NCBI RefSeq assembly: GCF_040412425.1
Contig: NC_089782.1
Coordinates: 22,185,622-22,249,621, forward strand
Length of the DNA stretch: 64,000 nt
Reading direction: 5' to 3'
Source of the DNA: Macrobrachium rosenbergii
Taxonomy: Eukaryota > Arthropoda > Malacostraca > Decapoda > Palaemonidae
Within the stretch, counting starts at the first letter, position 1. Each line of letters starts with the position of its first letter. The translations under genes and the position numbers were made by a program. Below, in pieces: positions 36,684 through 48,231 of this stretch. Under the pieces are notes generated by a model. It saw nothing but the letters and a program-made list of their open reading frames with translations, was not told the DNA's origin and ran no database searches.

Positions 36684-37840
36684 CTTCTTTCCCCTACGCT
36701 TATTTTCCCGTCTTGTACAATAGTCTTTTCACACCTGTACATCCAGGGGAAAAAATTGAGATTCATTATGTCGAGAATCGTGACGATGGTACGGTTTGGG
36801 GATAAGGCGGGACCGGAGATGGGAGGAAATGGGGAATAATGGGAGATAGGAAGAGAGGGAGAAGGCTGATTAACGCCAAACATCGCAGTACAATGCCCGG
36901 CATGAGATACCAAAATATATCGCCGGGGAAATCATGATTTTTCCTGTCACTCTTGAAGAGGACTTTGAAATTAAGTCACACAGAATCGCTATGTATATAT
37001 TAGGGTTGTGTGTATGTTAAAGTATGCTTTTTATTAAATACAAAACTGTGTTTTATACTCATTGGATAATTTAAAGTTTTAAAGAATATCTGTGGAGAGT
37101 GATTTTACTCAGAGTTCAGATCGAATTTGGTAATGACGCTTAGGTGAAGTCAGAGAAATCGCATTTGTATATCGTAGTTGAATTGCAGATCTTATCGGAT
37201 TGAAATCGCTCTTAAACGATTTCAATTGGTTGTTTTGATTTCCTTTCATTTGTATTTTTGAACGTTTTGCAAGAGGATCGCAGTTGTGTGTTGTAGTATC
37301 AGTTTTTCGTTTATTTGTTCACCGAAACGATGATTTTTGTAATAAAATCGATCTATGAATTTGAAAAAAATTTTCCGTCTTTATAATATTGAGTAATAAG
37401 GGAGCATAGCCGATTGTTTGTTGCATATCTTTGAGAGAAAGCGTTGAAAGTTGCTTGTGTTTTCGCTGCAGAGGCCATATTTGGAAAAGCGTAATTTTTC
37501 CCCGAAATCGGCTTTTACCACTTCGGCGCCGATCTAGGGACGAAGGCCCTATCTCCTTGCTGCTTCTCCCCTCGGCCTCTCCCAAGCACCACCGCCGTCA
37601 GTGGCAAAGCATCGTGAAGCATCGCGCATCTGGCGGGTTCATCGTGTTGACCGTAACTTAAACTTTTGTTGAACAGTTCTAGGCTGGTTTTGGCTTTTGC
37701 ATTAATATTTCATATCCTATTTCATCTCGGAGAGACGAAGTAGAAACTTCAATATACGTGCGCAGGAAAAAAGTACTTTCGGTGTCCAATATGAAATACT
37801 TTTGAATTTTGGATGAACCGGCCATGTATATTAGCCGGTT
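36684..37840. other. unique sequence, no supported gene
   Basis: Opposed frames at 37319-37585 (-) and 37431-37661 (+). GC-richer around 37500-37640. AACCGGC (37816-37822) and GCCGGTT (37834-37840) form a 7-bp stem just before the TTC array. Confidence 0.4.
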
Positions 37841-37901
37841 TTCTTCTTCTTCTTCTTCTTCTTCTTCTTCTTCTTCTTCTTCTTCTTCTTCTTCTTCTTC
37901 T
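37841..37901 (+). repeat. (TTC)20 microsatellite
   Basis: Pure TTC units; the opposite strand gives a poly-Arg frame. Confidence 0.97.
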
Positions 37902-39439
37902 GTTGCAGATATTTTGCTTTTTGATCTTCTTGAGCGTACGCAAAGAGAGACTTTTATTTTGTGAATATTAAATGGTTATCGATATCGTGTAAGCAGTCAA
38001 ACAATAATTGTGTATTTAAAATCGAGTGAACCGTTCTCACTTTTTGTGTTTGGTGTTAAGTATTTGGATGTAATTTATTATTTGCATACAATCGGTAAAT
38101 CCTGTGGATGCTTGCGTTTAACGCTTTTGCTGTATGGAAGAGGGTTTTGAAATTTTTGCGGTCTGAAAGATCGGTTCTCCTGAATTATATACCTGAGTAT
38201 TTTGATTATTGACTGTCTGTACTTTGGAAAACAGTCAGCTTTGAAATATAAATTTCGTTAAGTGATGCTGGTTTAAAATTTCATTTCGTGTGATAATTAG
38301 TTATAAAGGTATTTAATGCGAATATTAGTTCATGGCTAATTTCCTTTTCACGACTTATGGTTTTTCAGATAAGGTGGATGTACATGGCTATTTAGTTTTC
38401 ATCGCCTTATTAAATAAAATCCAGATTTGCTATACTATTGACTGAAGTCTGTGAATGCGCGTGAAATCACCCGTGTATGCGCACAAGAGCGTCCCTGCAT
38501 GCTCACGGAGGCGCGTATGTAAATGATGCATTTTCCTTTTCCTAGCCAGGCTAATGTCCAAAGCCACTTCGACAGAATTGTTTAAATCCAACTTTTGCAA
38601 ACTTGAAACTTTTTAGTAGTGAGTTGGCTCCAATTTTGAAAAGTTTTTGAACAAAATTATGCCCAAAATGTCTAGACTTTTCAGACCCCGTTTTTTATCT
38701 TTTTTTCAAGTTGTCGGTATTTGTCGATATGGAGAATATACGGAGTTCACTTTTATCGATTGGGTGTGTTTCTTTTTTCGAAGTTTTAATGACACTTTCC
38801 GCTATGGGCGCTGTTTGCTGTGCTGTTCGTATAAATAAGGGGAAATCTCATGTGACGAGGATCATGTCTTTGAAAAACGACCCTCTTTACGGCTGTGAAG
38901 TATTACTATTGTTATCATCGTTCTTATTTCTTCTCTGATTAGTTTCGTTACTGTTGCTATTATTTACGGTAGCATTTACATTTTATTATTTGTCCGTTTG
39001 CTTGTTTTTCTTTTCCTTGTCGTAGGGGTTTCCAATAAAACATCAAGGGCATAATTACGTAAAGGGAGATGATGAAAATTGGTATTTGGGCTTGCTGGGA
39101 TGATTTCTAAAATTTTGGGGTATAGCATTATGGAATGAATATCCGATTTCTCATTACTAATATCTTGTTTACAATAATACGTAACGTCTCTACCACAAAC
39201 ATAAATTAACATCAATCATAATAATGTTTATAACCTATATGCCATATATACACCTTACACACACTCATTCATATGTAGATGAACGCTGTTTGCATATGTG
39301 TGTGTATGTTTGAAATTATGCTCGCGTGCGTGTGTATGAGCATGATGAATATAATATAGCGGCTTAAGAAATTCAGTTTTACAATAGGAATCGTTAGGAA
39401 GTCCTGAAAACCGTATAATGGAGGCAGTATTGAGACGAA
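37902..39439. other. 1.5 kb of unique AT-rich sequence
   Basis: Alternating GCGTG/TGCGCA words at 38455-38520. Frames of 63-79 codons only, unsupported. Confidence 0.45.
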
Positions 39440-40340
39440 AGGAGGCGGACAATGTATTCGCTGATTCGTACTTGGCTCCACTTACGGAAGAAGCGCAGGG
39501 ACGCGAAAGGAGTGAAATAAGGAACGTGAATCGAAGGAAGTGAAGAATGTAAATAGACGAGAATGAATAATGTGAATAGAACAAGATGAAGACTGTATAC
39601 ATAGATTTTACAAATGTTAGAACGAAATGAATTTGAAGAATGCTAATTGGAGCAATGGACAATACATAAGGGAAGCACGAAGAATGTGAATAGAACATGC
39701 AGCAGAATGTACAGTAATTATAAATAAAGGTAGCTTAAGAATGTTAATAGAGTAGAATGAAGTTAGTGAAGAAGTTGAAATCAAGAACGAAGATAAAATG
39801 AAGAATGTAAGAAGGACTGAATACAACGAAGTCTGTACAAGAAACGAAGTGGAAATACAAAAGAATAAAATAAAGCAAGCAGCCAGAGATTAAGAATGAA
39901 AACGGAATCAAGCAGTTAATGTTAAGAGGGAAATTGGCAACATAAATTAATTGAAAAGACGGACGAAGGCAATATAAAAAATGCCAGTATAATTAAATGA
40001 ATGAAGAATGTGATTAGAATGAAATGAACGTTATTTGAATAAACTGAAGAAAGTAAATTATTCAGACGGCGATGGAATTCAATAGGCAATCAATGTAACG
40101 TTGAGACAGCTCGGACGGAAGGAGAACTTACGGAGCAGAAGACAAAATATTGATCATAGAAATGGAGAACGCTGACTCATTCTGACTGAATAACTTGCAA
40201 GATACGAAAACAAGATTACAGGCAGTCCTTAGTATGAGTAGAAAGGAGCAGATTGGAAGGAGAAACAGATGAAAAGAAAAGAAGAATAAAAGTAAAAAGG
40301 AAAGGCAAATTTGAGGTAAACTTTCGTCAAGTGAAAGAAG
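39440..40340 (+). repeat. purine-rich diverged repeat field, core GAATGTGAATAGAA
   Basis: This 0.9-kb purine-skewed stretch repeats variants of GAATGTRAATAGA at about 39545, 39568, 39682, 39739, 39803 and 40006, among many GAAG/AATG words. Spacing is irregular. Minus-strand open frames across it (for example 39255-39698) are shadows rich in Ser/Phe/Leu. It leads into the (GAA)n array at 40416. Confidence 0.5.
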
Positions 40341-40415
40341 AGTAAGAATAGATGAAATTCTTTGCGAGAAAACTAAAGAGCAGCGCGGGGCGCATGTTGT
40401 GTCCGCATAATAGGC

Positions 40416-40475
40416 AGAAGAAGAAGAAGAAGAAGAAGAAGAAGAAGAAGAAGAAGAAGAAGAGGAGGAGGAGGA
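40416..40475 (+). repeat. (GAA)n then (GGA)n
   Basis: GAA units to 40461, then GGA. Confidence 0.96.
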
Positions 40476-40552
40476 ATTGGCAGAGAGGAGGAGGCCTTGC
40501 TTACGGTGCCATTCAAGTGCTGATTACCGCTTTCGCTCCCTCGCTGATTTTG

Positions 40553-40629
40553 TAATTAGTGAAGTGCAGCGAGACCGGAGTAGAATGAGTGTCGCTAGTA
40601 ATTAGTAGTAATTAGTAATGGCAATTAAA
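40553..40629. promoter_or_regulatory. cluster of homeodomain-core sites
   Basis: TAATTAG occurs at 40553-40559, 40599-40605 and 40609-40615, followed by TAATGG (40616) and CAATTAAA (40622). The TAAT/ATTA core is the Antp/engrailed-class homeodomain site. Five cores in 77 bp exceed local density, but the two central sites are part of a 10-bp duplication. Confidence 0.25.
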
Positions 40630-40836
40630 GTGCGTGAGCTGCGATTACGGCCCTGATGACAATATAATTCATCAGATTAAATCTCTGCAAGCCCATCAAC
40701 ACTCCGTCGGAGGGAGCAGCGGTCGCACGAACGCACTCGCGCCCTCACTTACAGATACATTTAGGCGTATCTTGTACGGACGCCTGTTAGGGGCTCTTAC
40801 GCACACGCGCACACACATACGTACACACACACAGAC

Positions 40837-40837
<1 letters not shown>

Positions 40838-40929
<92 letters not shown>

Positions 40930-40996
40930 GTATATGTATATATAAGCAGAAGTGCAAATGTATGTAATATTGTAATCAATGATATTTTTTATATAC

Positions 40997-41072
<76 letters not shown>

Positions 41073-41112
41073 CTATATATATACATATATATACATTACA
41101 TACATACATATA
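40838..41112 (+). repeat. compound (CA)n-(TA)n and second (AT)n
   Basis: CACACA words at 40801-40830 lead into TA at 40838-40922 and GTATAT to 40944. A second AT region lies at 40991-41112. Confidence 0.96.
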
Positions 41113-41571
41113 TATTTATGATTTCCGTAACTCCCTTGATTGCCAATGCTCCATGAACTTACGCATCTCATTTGCAAAATGTATGACCATCCCACCGAGA
41201 TGTGACAAGTAACTAAGCCTCTTACGCTAAACCCCGCCGGCACATTACGGCAATAACATCGATCAAAAGAAAAAGTGAGGCGAAAAAAAAGGACGTATGA
41301 TCCATTGTCATGCTGCAAAATTGCAAGGACAATCAAGAAGCGAAATAAAACTGCGAAGAAGAACCTCCCGCAAAAGCTTATGCGTGTGCTTCCCATTGCG
41401 AATAAAATGAGTCATCCCGGATAATATGATTATTTTATGATAATTAGGGAGAATTATTATTATGATATTCCTCCAGTTTTATGAAACGGTGCGGCGGAAA
41501 AAAATATAAATAAAAAAATCGACTGGAACAAGTTACCCCGTAATTCTTCGGAAGGATCCATAGCACGCTGA
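41113..41571. other. unique sequence, no supported gene
   Basis: A 107-codon minus frame (41073-41396) is Phe/Cys/Ser-rich and starts beside AT repeats; unsupported. Confidence 0.4.
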
Positions 41572-41645
41572 GAGGAAGGGGACGGGGTGGGGGGTCGGTG
41601 GGCTACCCCATGGAGAAGGGGCCACAGGGAGGGGGTAGGGGGGAA
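41572..41645 (+). repeat. G-rich block
   Basis: Successive G runs (GAAGGGGACGGGGTGGGGGG, then AAGGGG, GGGAGGGGGTAGGGGGG) lie within 75 bp in AT-rich surroundings. The block is G-quadruplex capable. Confidence 0.7.
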
Positions 41646-41659
41646 ACCACCAGCTATTT

Positions 41660-41760
41660 CGAGCGGAAATATTACCTAATTATTTGGCGGGAAGCTACGA
41701 ACTTATTAATTTGACGGGGATATCAGCTTATTATTTAGACGTGGATATATTAAGACAGGA
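41660..41760 (+). repeat. short degenerate repeat, ~28-bp period
   Basis: Three strings, ACCTAATTATTTGGCGGGAA, ACTTATTAATTTGACGGGG and CTTATTATTTAGACGTGG, follow one another at about 28-bp spacing, each with a GATAT-like or AAGCTA-like tail. Confidence 0.45.
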
Positions 41761-41969
41761 AAAATGCCATGATTACTTTTAGAGATACGCATATTTTATT
41801 ATTAAAGGGAAAAAATCTCGGGGCCTTGTTTTTTTTTTTTTTTTGTTCGGACCACGTTCTGGTTTTAATGAATATGGTGCGTGTTTTTAAATGGACAAAT
41901 GTATAATTTATGCGTGCTGCTGCCTCCGGGGGTGGGAAATTAATGTGTTATCATATGCTTATCGGTTTG

Positions 41970-41975
<6 letters not shown>
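41761..41975. other. unique sequence with T18 run
   Basis: Homopolymer at about 41828-41845. Nothing else. Confidence 0.5.
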
Positions 41976-42010
<35 letters not shown>

Positions 42011-42022
42011 TATATATAGATA

Positions 42023-42117
<95 letters not shown>
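41976..42117 (+). repeat. (AT)n tract
   Basis: Three AT runs separated by GTATATATATTATATATAGATAG and CTATAT. Confidence 0.97.
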
Positions 42118-42121
<4 letters not shown>

Positions 42122-42204
42122 ATGCAATACGTGTAATATTATTTAAGCCACAATGAAAGTAATGCCGAGCTTCAAGTTATAAGTAATACATTACAACAGT
42201 CGTG

Positions 42205-43020
42205 AAAATGTCATAACATGGGAAGATAGACGAACGAATGTTGATATGAATAGTATTAGAATGAAACCCGATGATTAGTATAGGTATTTTGGAATAATGG
42301 TAACGGATGATGGTAGAAAGAGAGAAGTAGCGAGATGCGGAGCAAAGGAAGCCAGTAAGGCAGGAGGGTGTGTGCAGGTGACTGGGAAGAGACTTAGGAG
42401 AGACTAGGAAAGCCAGGAAGGAGTATCATATAAAGATTGTTTAGCAAACTCTCCGTTATTGGAATAAGGTGCGGATGTTGAAGGCCAATGATGGGTATAT
42501 AGTAAAAGCTGTTGAGATATACTGTTGCCTGAATATGATATGTAAGAAAAGCTGAAAAGTAAAAAGATTGACTTACTGTTTCCGTCGAATATGATGTGTA
42601 AGAAAAACTGAAAAGTGAAAAAAAACATTACTTAGGTAAAAGGATGTATCTCAGGCTGAGAAGAACCGTTTCCCCTAGCATTTGTGTGCTGGAAGAATTG
42701 AAAATTACAAGTGTAGAGATTCGTATAAGAAGTGGAGAAAAAATTTAGCGCTGGCAAAAGGATGAATCGTAGCATTTTAAGATGATTTAATGATAATCAT
42801 CTATAAGAAAATATTTGGTTTAAAAAGGAGGGGACGACTCACAAAATTCTTGATAGGTGGCGTGAATGTGACTTTTGAAAGGAAGGGCCCTGGTACTTAG
42901 GAAGCTAGTAGCATATAGAGGTGAAGATCACAGCACGGTAAGACGGTGTTTCCATGCACTGCTGATGATGACCAGGTGCAGGCGTGGCTGTCATTGAGGA
43001 CAAAGGTCTGGCAATATTAA
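42205..43020 (+). mobile_element. decayed non-LTR retrotransposon (RT C-terminal region)
   Basis: Bases 42285-42402 translate without stops to YFGIMVTDDGRKREVARCGA and continue KEASKA. This matches the Y(L/F)G..V..DG..(K/R).EV..R...A.KA block found just C-terminal to the catalytic core in many invertebrate LINE reverse transcriptases. Further downstream, bases near 42820-42860 give a (R)RGR..KF..GGVNV string resembling the R.GRP.K.W.DGV motif near the end of the same proteins, and near 42905-42960 a faint RE-WR-LV-like echo. Stops and frameshifts lie between the blocks, so the copy is dead. A ~50-bp stretch is duplicated within it (42530-42620). The family is not assigned. Confidence 0.5.
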
Positions 43021-43093
43021 GTTCATCCACAATCTGCAGCTGAATTTATGTGTTTGCATCGATTGTTGTGAATATTTTCTCTCAAACACTCCC

Positions 43094-43285
<192 letters not shown>

Positions 43286-44538
43286 TGTATGTATATCTGC
43301 CTGTGTATGTTATGATATTCATTACCTTCTGGTCATGCAATGTACGTACATTCATTCACATACACCTTTTCATGCTCTCATGCTATATGCAAATGATGCC
43401 ATCTGGAAACCCAGTATTTTCATGATTGATGATAAAGCAAAGGAAGAAAGATTTTTTTAGTGGTGGATATTTTTTCATGAATACATACACATTATGTAAG
43501 ATTTTATATATATATATAAATAAGAGTACATCAATATAATGAAATTATATATATGTATTTATATATATATGTATAGATATAATAATTAGACATTATTTAT
43601 ATATTTTTGTATAATGAAGTGATGTGAGTTGGTGCATTCTTCAATGAACATTTGCCCTCATTTTTTTTTTCAATCTAAAATCATTATCATTCATTGTATA
43701 TTGAATTATATATTCTTTTGTGACTATATTCTTACTCTGGAAATTTTATATAACATGTATTGTTCTCTTTTTTTGACAACAGTTTAACGAACTATAAAAC
43801 CCGAATCGACTATCAACGAATGCATAATAATTAATAAAAAAAAAAGAACTCTAAAAAGTACTCTCGACCCTCAAGAACATGTTGGTGCTATATCGTTTGT
43901 GCTAAAAATAAAAAATATTACAATTCCTCCAGTGCAATATTTGTAAGCGACGTACAGCAAAGTGCGAAGCCATATACTTCCGACGCTCAGAGATGCTGTA
44001 ACCTATACTGTAAAGTGGTGCTGTATTAGTGATGATGTTTCCGTCAAAAGTAATGTAATCATAATCATAAAAAAGATTTGCAGTGATGCCATTCTCTTGA
44101 TTTCATGAACGCAAAAGTTAAGAGTCGTGTTCAGATCGTGTGAAGCGGAGGAACTTTGAAGACACAGAGAGAGAGACAGACACATACAAGGTCGTTGTTG
44201 CTTTGAAACTCAAATTAACAAAGTCAAGTTAAAAAAAAATTAATAACAGAACTTTTCGATGTCTCTGTCACGTGTAGACTCATCATGCTGATTCGAGATA
44301 GGAACATAAAAGACTCTCCTGATGTTTATTAGATGAAAATAAACTGTTACAATCATGTTTTTATCTCAGACAATGGCCATGTTCAAAAAAGTTTAAAAAA
44401 AGGAAACAAATTTCGACACAGACCTTCAGCAACAGCCTTTTGTAATCAATGAAAGAGAGGAAAAAGTTCTATAAGTATAAATTAGCAATCCACTGACCTT
44501 AAACTTTCCCAGAAATTTCCCAGCAGCCAAAAAAAAAT
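43286..44538. other. AT-rich unique sequence upstream of the exon candidate
   Basis: No open frame above 65 codons. Contains a perfect ATGCAAAT octamer near 43387 and several A runs. The region would hold the promoter if 44635 is a first exon near its transcription start. Confidence 0.4.
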
Positions 44539-44634
44539 TATATATATCCTTTAGTTCAAATAGATCCATTGGAGTATTTTGTGCTCCCTGTCTCTTGAAT
44601 TCATTAAAATCTCTGCTCTAAACCTGCCGCCGCC

Positions 44635-44706
44635 ATGTATGGAATGCAAGACTATGTCCCACCCCCACCAGAGATGCAATATTTTCCCTTCAAACGGGAA
44701 CACGAG
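44635..44706 (+). CDS. candidate first coding exon, function unknown (partial)
   Basis: Twenty-four codons begin at an ATG in a near-ideal start context (GCCGCCGCC ATG) and run phase 0 into a consensus 5' splice site, GAG|GTAAGC, at 44707. An in-frame TAA lies 30 nt upstream at 44605, so the frame cannot extend further back. The peptide starts MYGMQDYVPPPPEMQ and ends FKREHE: a Pro/Tyr-rich acidic-basic N-terminus with no domain and no signal peptide. TATATATA at 44539-44547 lies about 90 nt upstream and could be a TATA element; CCTTTAG just after it could instead be an acceptor for a 5'UTR exon. Without splicing the frame runs to 44880 but becomes Lys/Asn-rich, which looks intronic. Short first coding exons before long introns are common in arthropod regulatory genes, but I do not recognise the protein. 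Start and donor are seen directly; gene identity is unknown. Confidence 0.5.
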
Positions 44707-45404
44707 GTAAGCTCCGAGTTCTTCAGTGTCGTACTTCAAAACATAAAAAATAAAAAAAAAAACATAAACAAAACAAAAAAATTAATAAGAGAAATGTCTG
44801 TGTTCCCCCTCAAATCGAAGATTCCTTTCAGATTCTCATCCTCACATGAATATTATCATATACGTCTGAACTTTTACTAAACGAGCATTTTGTGCTCTTT
44901 TGAGTAGATATGCTGCTATTGTTGCTTTTCCATGTTTATTTTCATTTCTTGTTTTTTTCAATCTTTTTCTTGTCTTTATTATCCCCACATCCTGGGTGAC
45001 TGCATGATTTAGAAAAATAAAAAAAAAAGAATCGCAAGCAACCGTGGTGATTGGCCTTTGAAGATTTTGGAAGGGGCTTTTATTTTTGTCACTCAGACAA
45101 TCTTCATTTTTAGGTGTTACACTTTCTTCTTGCTTCCGGCTTGGCTTTTGAACTCTCTATTGTTTATTCCTAATTTACGCTCCCTCCCCCTTGTGGTGTG
45201 GCCCCCTCCCTCCCCTCCTAGCCCTCTCCCCCTTTCCCACAGTATGGTATTCTTTAGGTGTTTTATTTATCTCAATGAAACTGGGCTGGTTTCATCCACC
45301 GGTTTCTTTAAATTTTAATACCCCCTTTTTTCATACTGTCTCCCTCTAAAGGCTGTGAGTAGATCATTAATACCTGGGATTGAGAAGCTGACAATCTAGA
45401 AGTC
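44707..45404. other. probable intron or unique sequence
   Basis: Begins GTAAGC. A-rich, then T/C-rich. GAGTATTTTGTGCTC (44572) recurs as GAGCATTTTGTGCTC (44883), the latter palindromic at its ends. Confidence 0.3.
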
Positions 45405-45480
45405 ATAGGCTTTTAGATTCCTTTTTGTATGGGCTTTAGACGTTATAGGCATTAAGGCTCTTTCCTTTTTGGGCTTTAGA
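45405..45480 (+). repeat. 40-bp tandem duplication
   Basis: Units at 45405 and 45445 both start with ATAGGC and end with TTTTTG...GGGCTTTAGA. Divergence is moderate in the middle. Confidence 0.6.
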
Positions 45481-46474
45481 TGGTTAATGACTGCCAGTTT
45501 GTACTTGATGCATGGCAGATTTTAATTTTTAAAATACTTGAGCAAGGAAATAATTTTTTTTATCAAGAACGGAATGTTCATAAAATTTAGTTTTGACTAG
45601 CTTTAATGTGTAGTTATGGCGCTATCTAAGGATGTCAGATTGTGATCATTGTATATTTCCAACTTCAGATCAGAAGGCTTTACCGCTTTATACTTCTGTG
45701 ACATCTTCATTTATTATGTGTTCACCAGGGAATATTTTTAATGCTACATTTACTCAATGGTTGTTCATAGTGTTGATTTTGGCATTGTTTTTCCATTGAT
45801 TGAAAAAACGCTCGTTATTATTGCTAATGGTGTTTGTTTTACATTGCTTATAAAATCCTCGTCGTCATGGATATAAATATAGTGCATGCGCTTTCTGTGT
45901 TAAATTTGTAGATCTAAATGTTATTTCCAGTCGAGGTTTCACGCTTCTATAGATGTGTTTGGATGGGGAAGAGTATATATATATATATATACCCAGCAGA
46001 AACTTGTACACCATATGAAGTTGGTCCATATTTTGTTACTGGATGTCTCATTTCTCTGATAAAGGTGTGTTCTTACCTACTAATCTATCATTTGCTTACC
46101 TGTGTGTTAATATGATACGTGTAAGATCAAGATCTCAGGTTTTATTCAGTGTCAGTAAGTTTTTTTACGGTCGTTCTTTCTCTCCTCAGAGAACTTTCTT
46201 TTAAGGTTCTTGTGTTGATTTCATCGCTGATTTTGCAAGGTGGAAAATTTTGACAACAAATTTTGATTTACAGATTTCAGTCGCAATAATTCTCACCGCT
46301 AAGTTTCCCGTGTCCTTTTTGTTTTCGTTGATTTTAGAATGTAGTTTGAATGAGGAGGGTTATTTGATTTGATATGAGAAAAGGAGTATACCTTCGCATT
46401 GGAAAATAATAATAGTTTGACAGTAATAAGGCTAACGATAAAATTCTTGCTTATGAATCTTGAGTAAAGGTAGA
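45481..46474. other. unique AT-rich sequence, no gene seen
   Basis: A short (AT)n at 45976-45992; otherwise nothing. Confidence 0.45.
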
Positions 46475-46790
46475 TTAGTTTAGTAACCTCAGTTCCTCAT
46501 TGGATGGGTCGGTATCGTTCTCGGCTACACTCTGCTGGCCCATGCCCGATTCTCCGACCGGCCAATGATGAATTAGAGGATTTATTTCTGCGATAGAAAT
46601 CATTTCTCGTTATAATGTGATTCGGATTCCACAATAAGTTGTAGGTCCCTGTTTAGTAACCAATTGGTCTCCTAGCCACGTAAAGTAAATCTAATCCTTC
46701 GGGACAGCCCTAGGAGAGCTGTTAATCAGCTCAGTGGTCTGGTTAAACTAAAGTATACTTAACTTTTCTTTGCTGTAGGCTCTGCATCGC
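46475..46790 (+). mobile_element. decapod-type SINE, near full length
   Basis: This unit resembles, from memory, a short interspersed element frequent in decapod genomes: a tRNA-like head with a B-box-like GCCCGATTCTCC (46544-46555), a middle with repeated AT-rich motifs (GATAGAAATCATTTCTC), and a conserved tail (CCCTAGGAGAGCTGTTAATC, then AGTGGTCTGG...TATACTTAAC). The head can fold: CATTGG (46498-46503) pairs with CCAATG (46562-46567), and GGTCGG (46507-46512) with CCGACC (46554-46559). No clear target-site duplication was found. The B box differs from GGTTCGANTCC, so this copy may be transcriptionally inactive. Confidence 0.6.
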
Positions 46791-47320
46791 GTGGAAAAAT
46801 GGATGAAAAATGTAATTCTCCAAACTGCCTTTAGGTAGGCACAAACGATCTTTTAAAAGAAACATTTGATTGATCTGTTGTTGAATTAATCGACGTTATA
46901 TGTTAAATTACATTTACCAGGTGGAAAAGAACACTTATCATGGGAAACGTATCCTTATTGCAGGACGGGAAGTAATCTCCGGAGGATAATTTAATAGCAA
47001 TCTCAAAAATGAAAATGTAAACATTTAGTATTGTTGTATATTCAGGTTTGGTGCGTGAAATTAGAAAAAAAGAAGAAAATACGATGGAGTTGGTTTTTAT
47101 GTAAATTTTATGCTATGGAACTTCTTTAGATTTTTAGAAAATTATCTAGGATCTTTTTTTTTTATATATATACAATATTTGCTGATCCGAACCACTCACT
47201 CCTGTTCTTATGCAAACGTCATATCCTTCACAACATCGGTTAAGAAAATTGCTAGCAATTTAATCGATGGTGTGTATATTAGCCGTTAGCATCATAATGT
47301 ATAAAATTGAGCTGTTAACT

Positions 47321-47321
<1 letters not shown>
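46791..47321. other. unique sequence, no gene seen
   Basis: AT-rich flank of the SINE. Confidence 0.5.
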
Positions 47322-47367
<46 letters not shown>

Positions 47368-47558
47368 AACCTTCAGGCACTCTGCTATTAGAACATAAAT
47401 TTGACGCTGGTCCAAAGCCTTTACAGGTATTAATAGAATTTATCCAGAAGGAGAAAAATCCAGGCTATTATTCAGCTGATGCAAATATGTGTAATTACGA
47501 TAACTAAGTTGAAAAAATAGAGAATGAATATTCATGCTCTGTAATTCACTGCAGATCG

Positions 47559-47615
<57 letters not shown>
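47322..47615 (+). repeat. two (GA)n arrays
   Basis: Pure GA at 47322-47364 and 47561-47615, separated by about 200 bp of unique DNA. Confidence 0.97.
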
Positions 47616-47623
<8 letters not shown>

Positions 47624-47921
47624 TATCTGTATTTTTCCTTACAGAACCAGCTGGTTGATTGATAACTTATAAACATAAATGGTCAGTTTTTTTTTTATTT
47701 ACATCGATTTGCATATGAGTCTTGAGCCGTTATTTTTTTTTTTTCTTCCTAATTCTCTGCTAAATGGTATCTGGTTTGAGGGCTTCATATAAGGACTTGC
47801 TTTTTTACGGGTAATTACTTCGTCTCCTTGTTAGGTCGCTGCCTCACAGGTAGAGTCATTTACATATACAATCATTTAGTTACCTGTTTTATCACTCTCT
47901 CTGTCTCTCTCTTCTCTGCAG

Positions 47922-48000
47922 AGATTATTAGGCCTGGTATTAAAAGCGCCATGCAGAAATGCACAGATTAACGTATGGACTAACTAACTAACTATCTAGC

Positions 48001-48055
<55 letters not shown>

Positions 48056-48135
48056 CAGATTATTAGGCTGGTACAAAAACACTATGCAGAAGTGCAATGG
48101 CTAACTTATACGGACTAACTAACTAACTAGCTAAA

Positions 48136-48177
<42 letters not shown>

Positions 48178-48231
48178 GATTATAGGACAGGTATGAAAAA
48201 CACATAGTGCAGAAATGCACGTTCAACGTGT

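Noticed and set aside
38440..38525. Z-DNA-type regulatory block in alternating GCGTG/TGCGCA words
   Set aside because: Words are few and irregular; no motif density beyond what the eye picks out.
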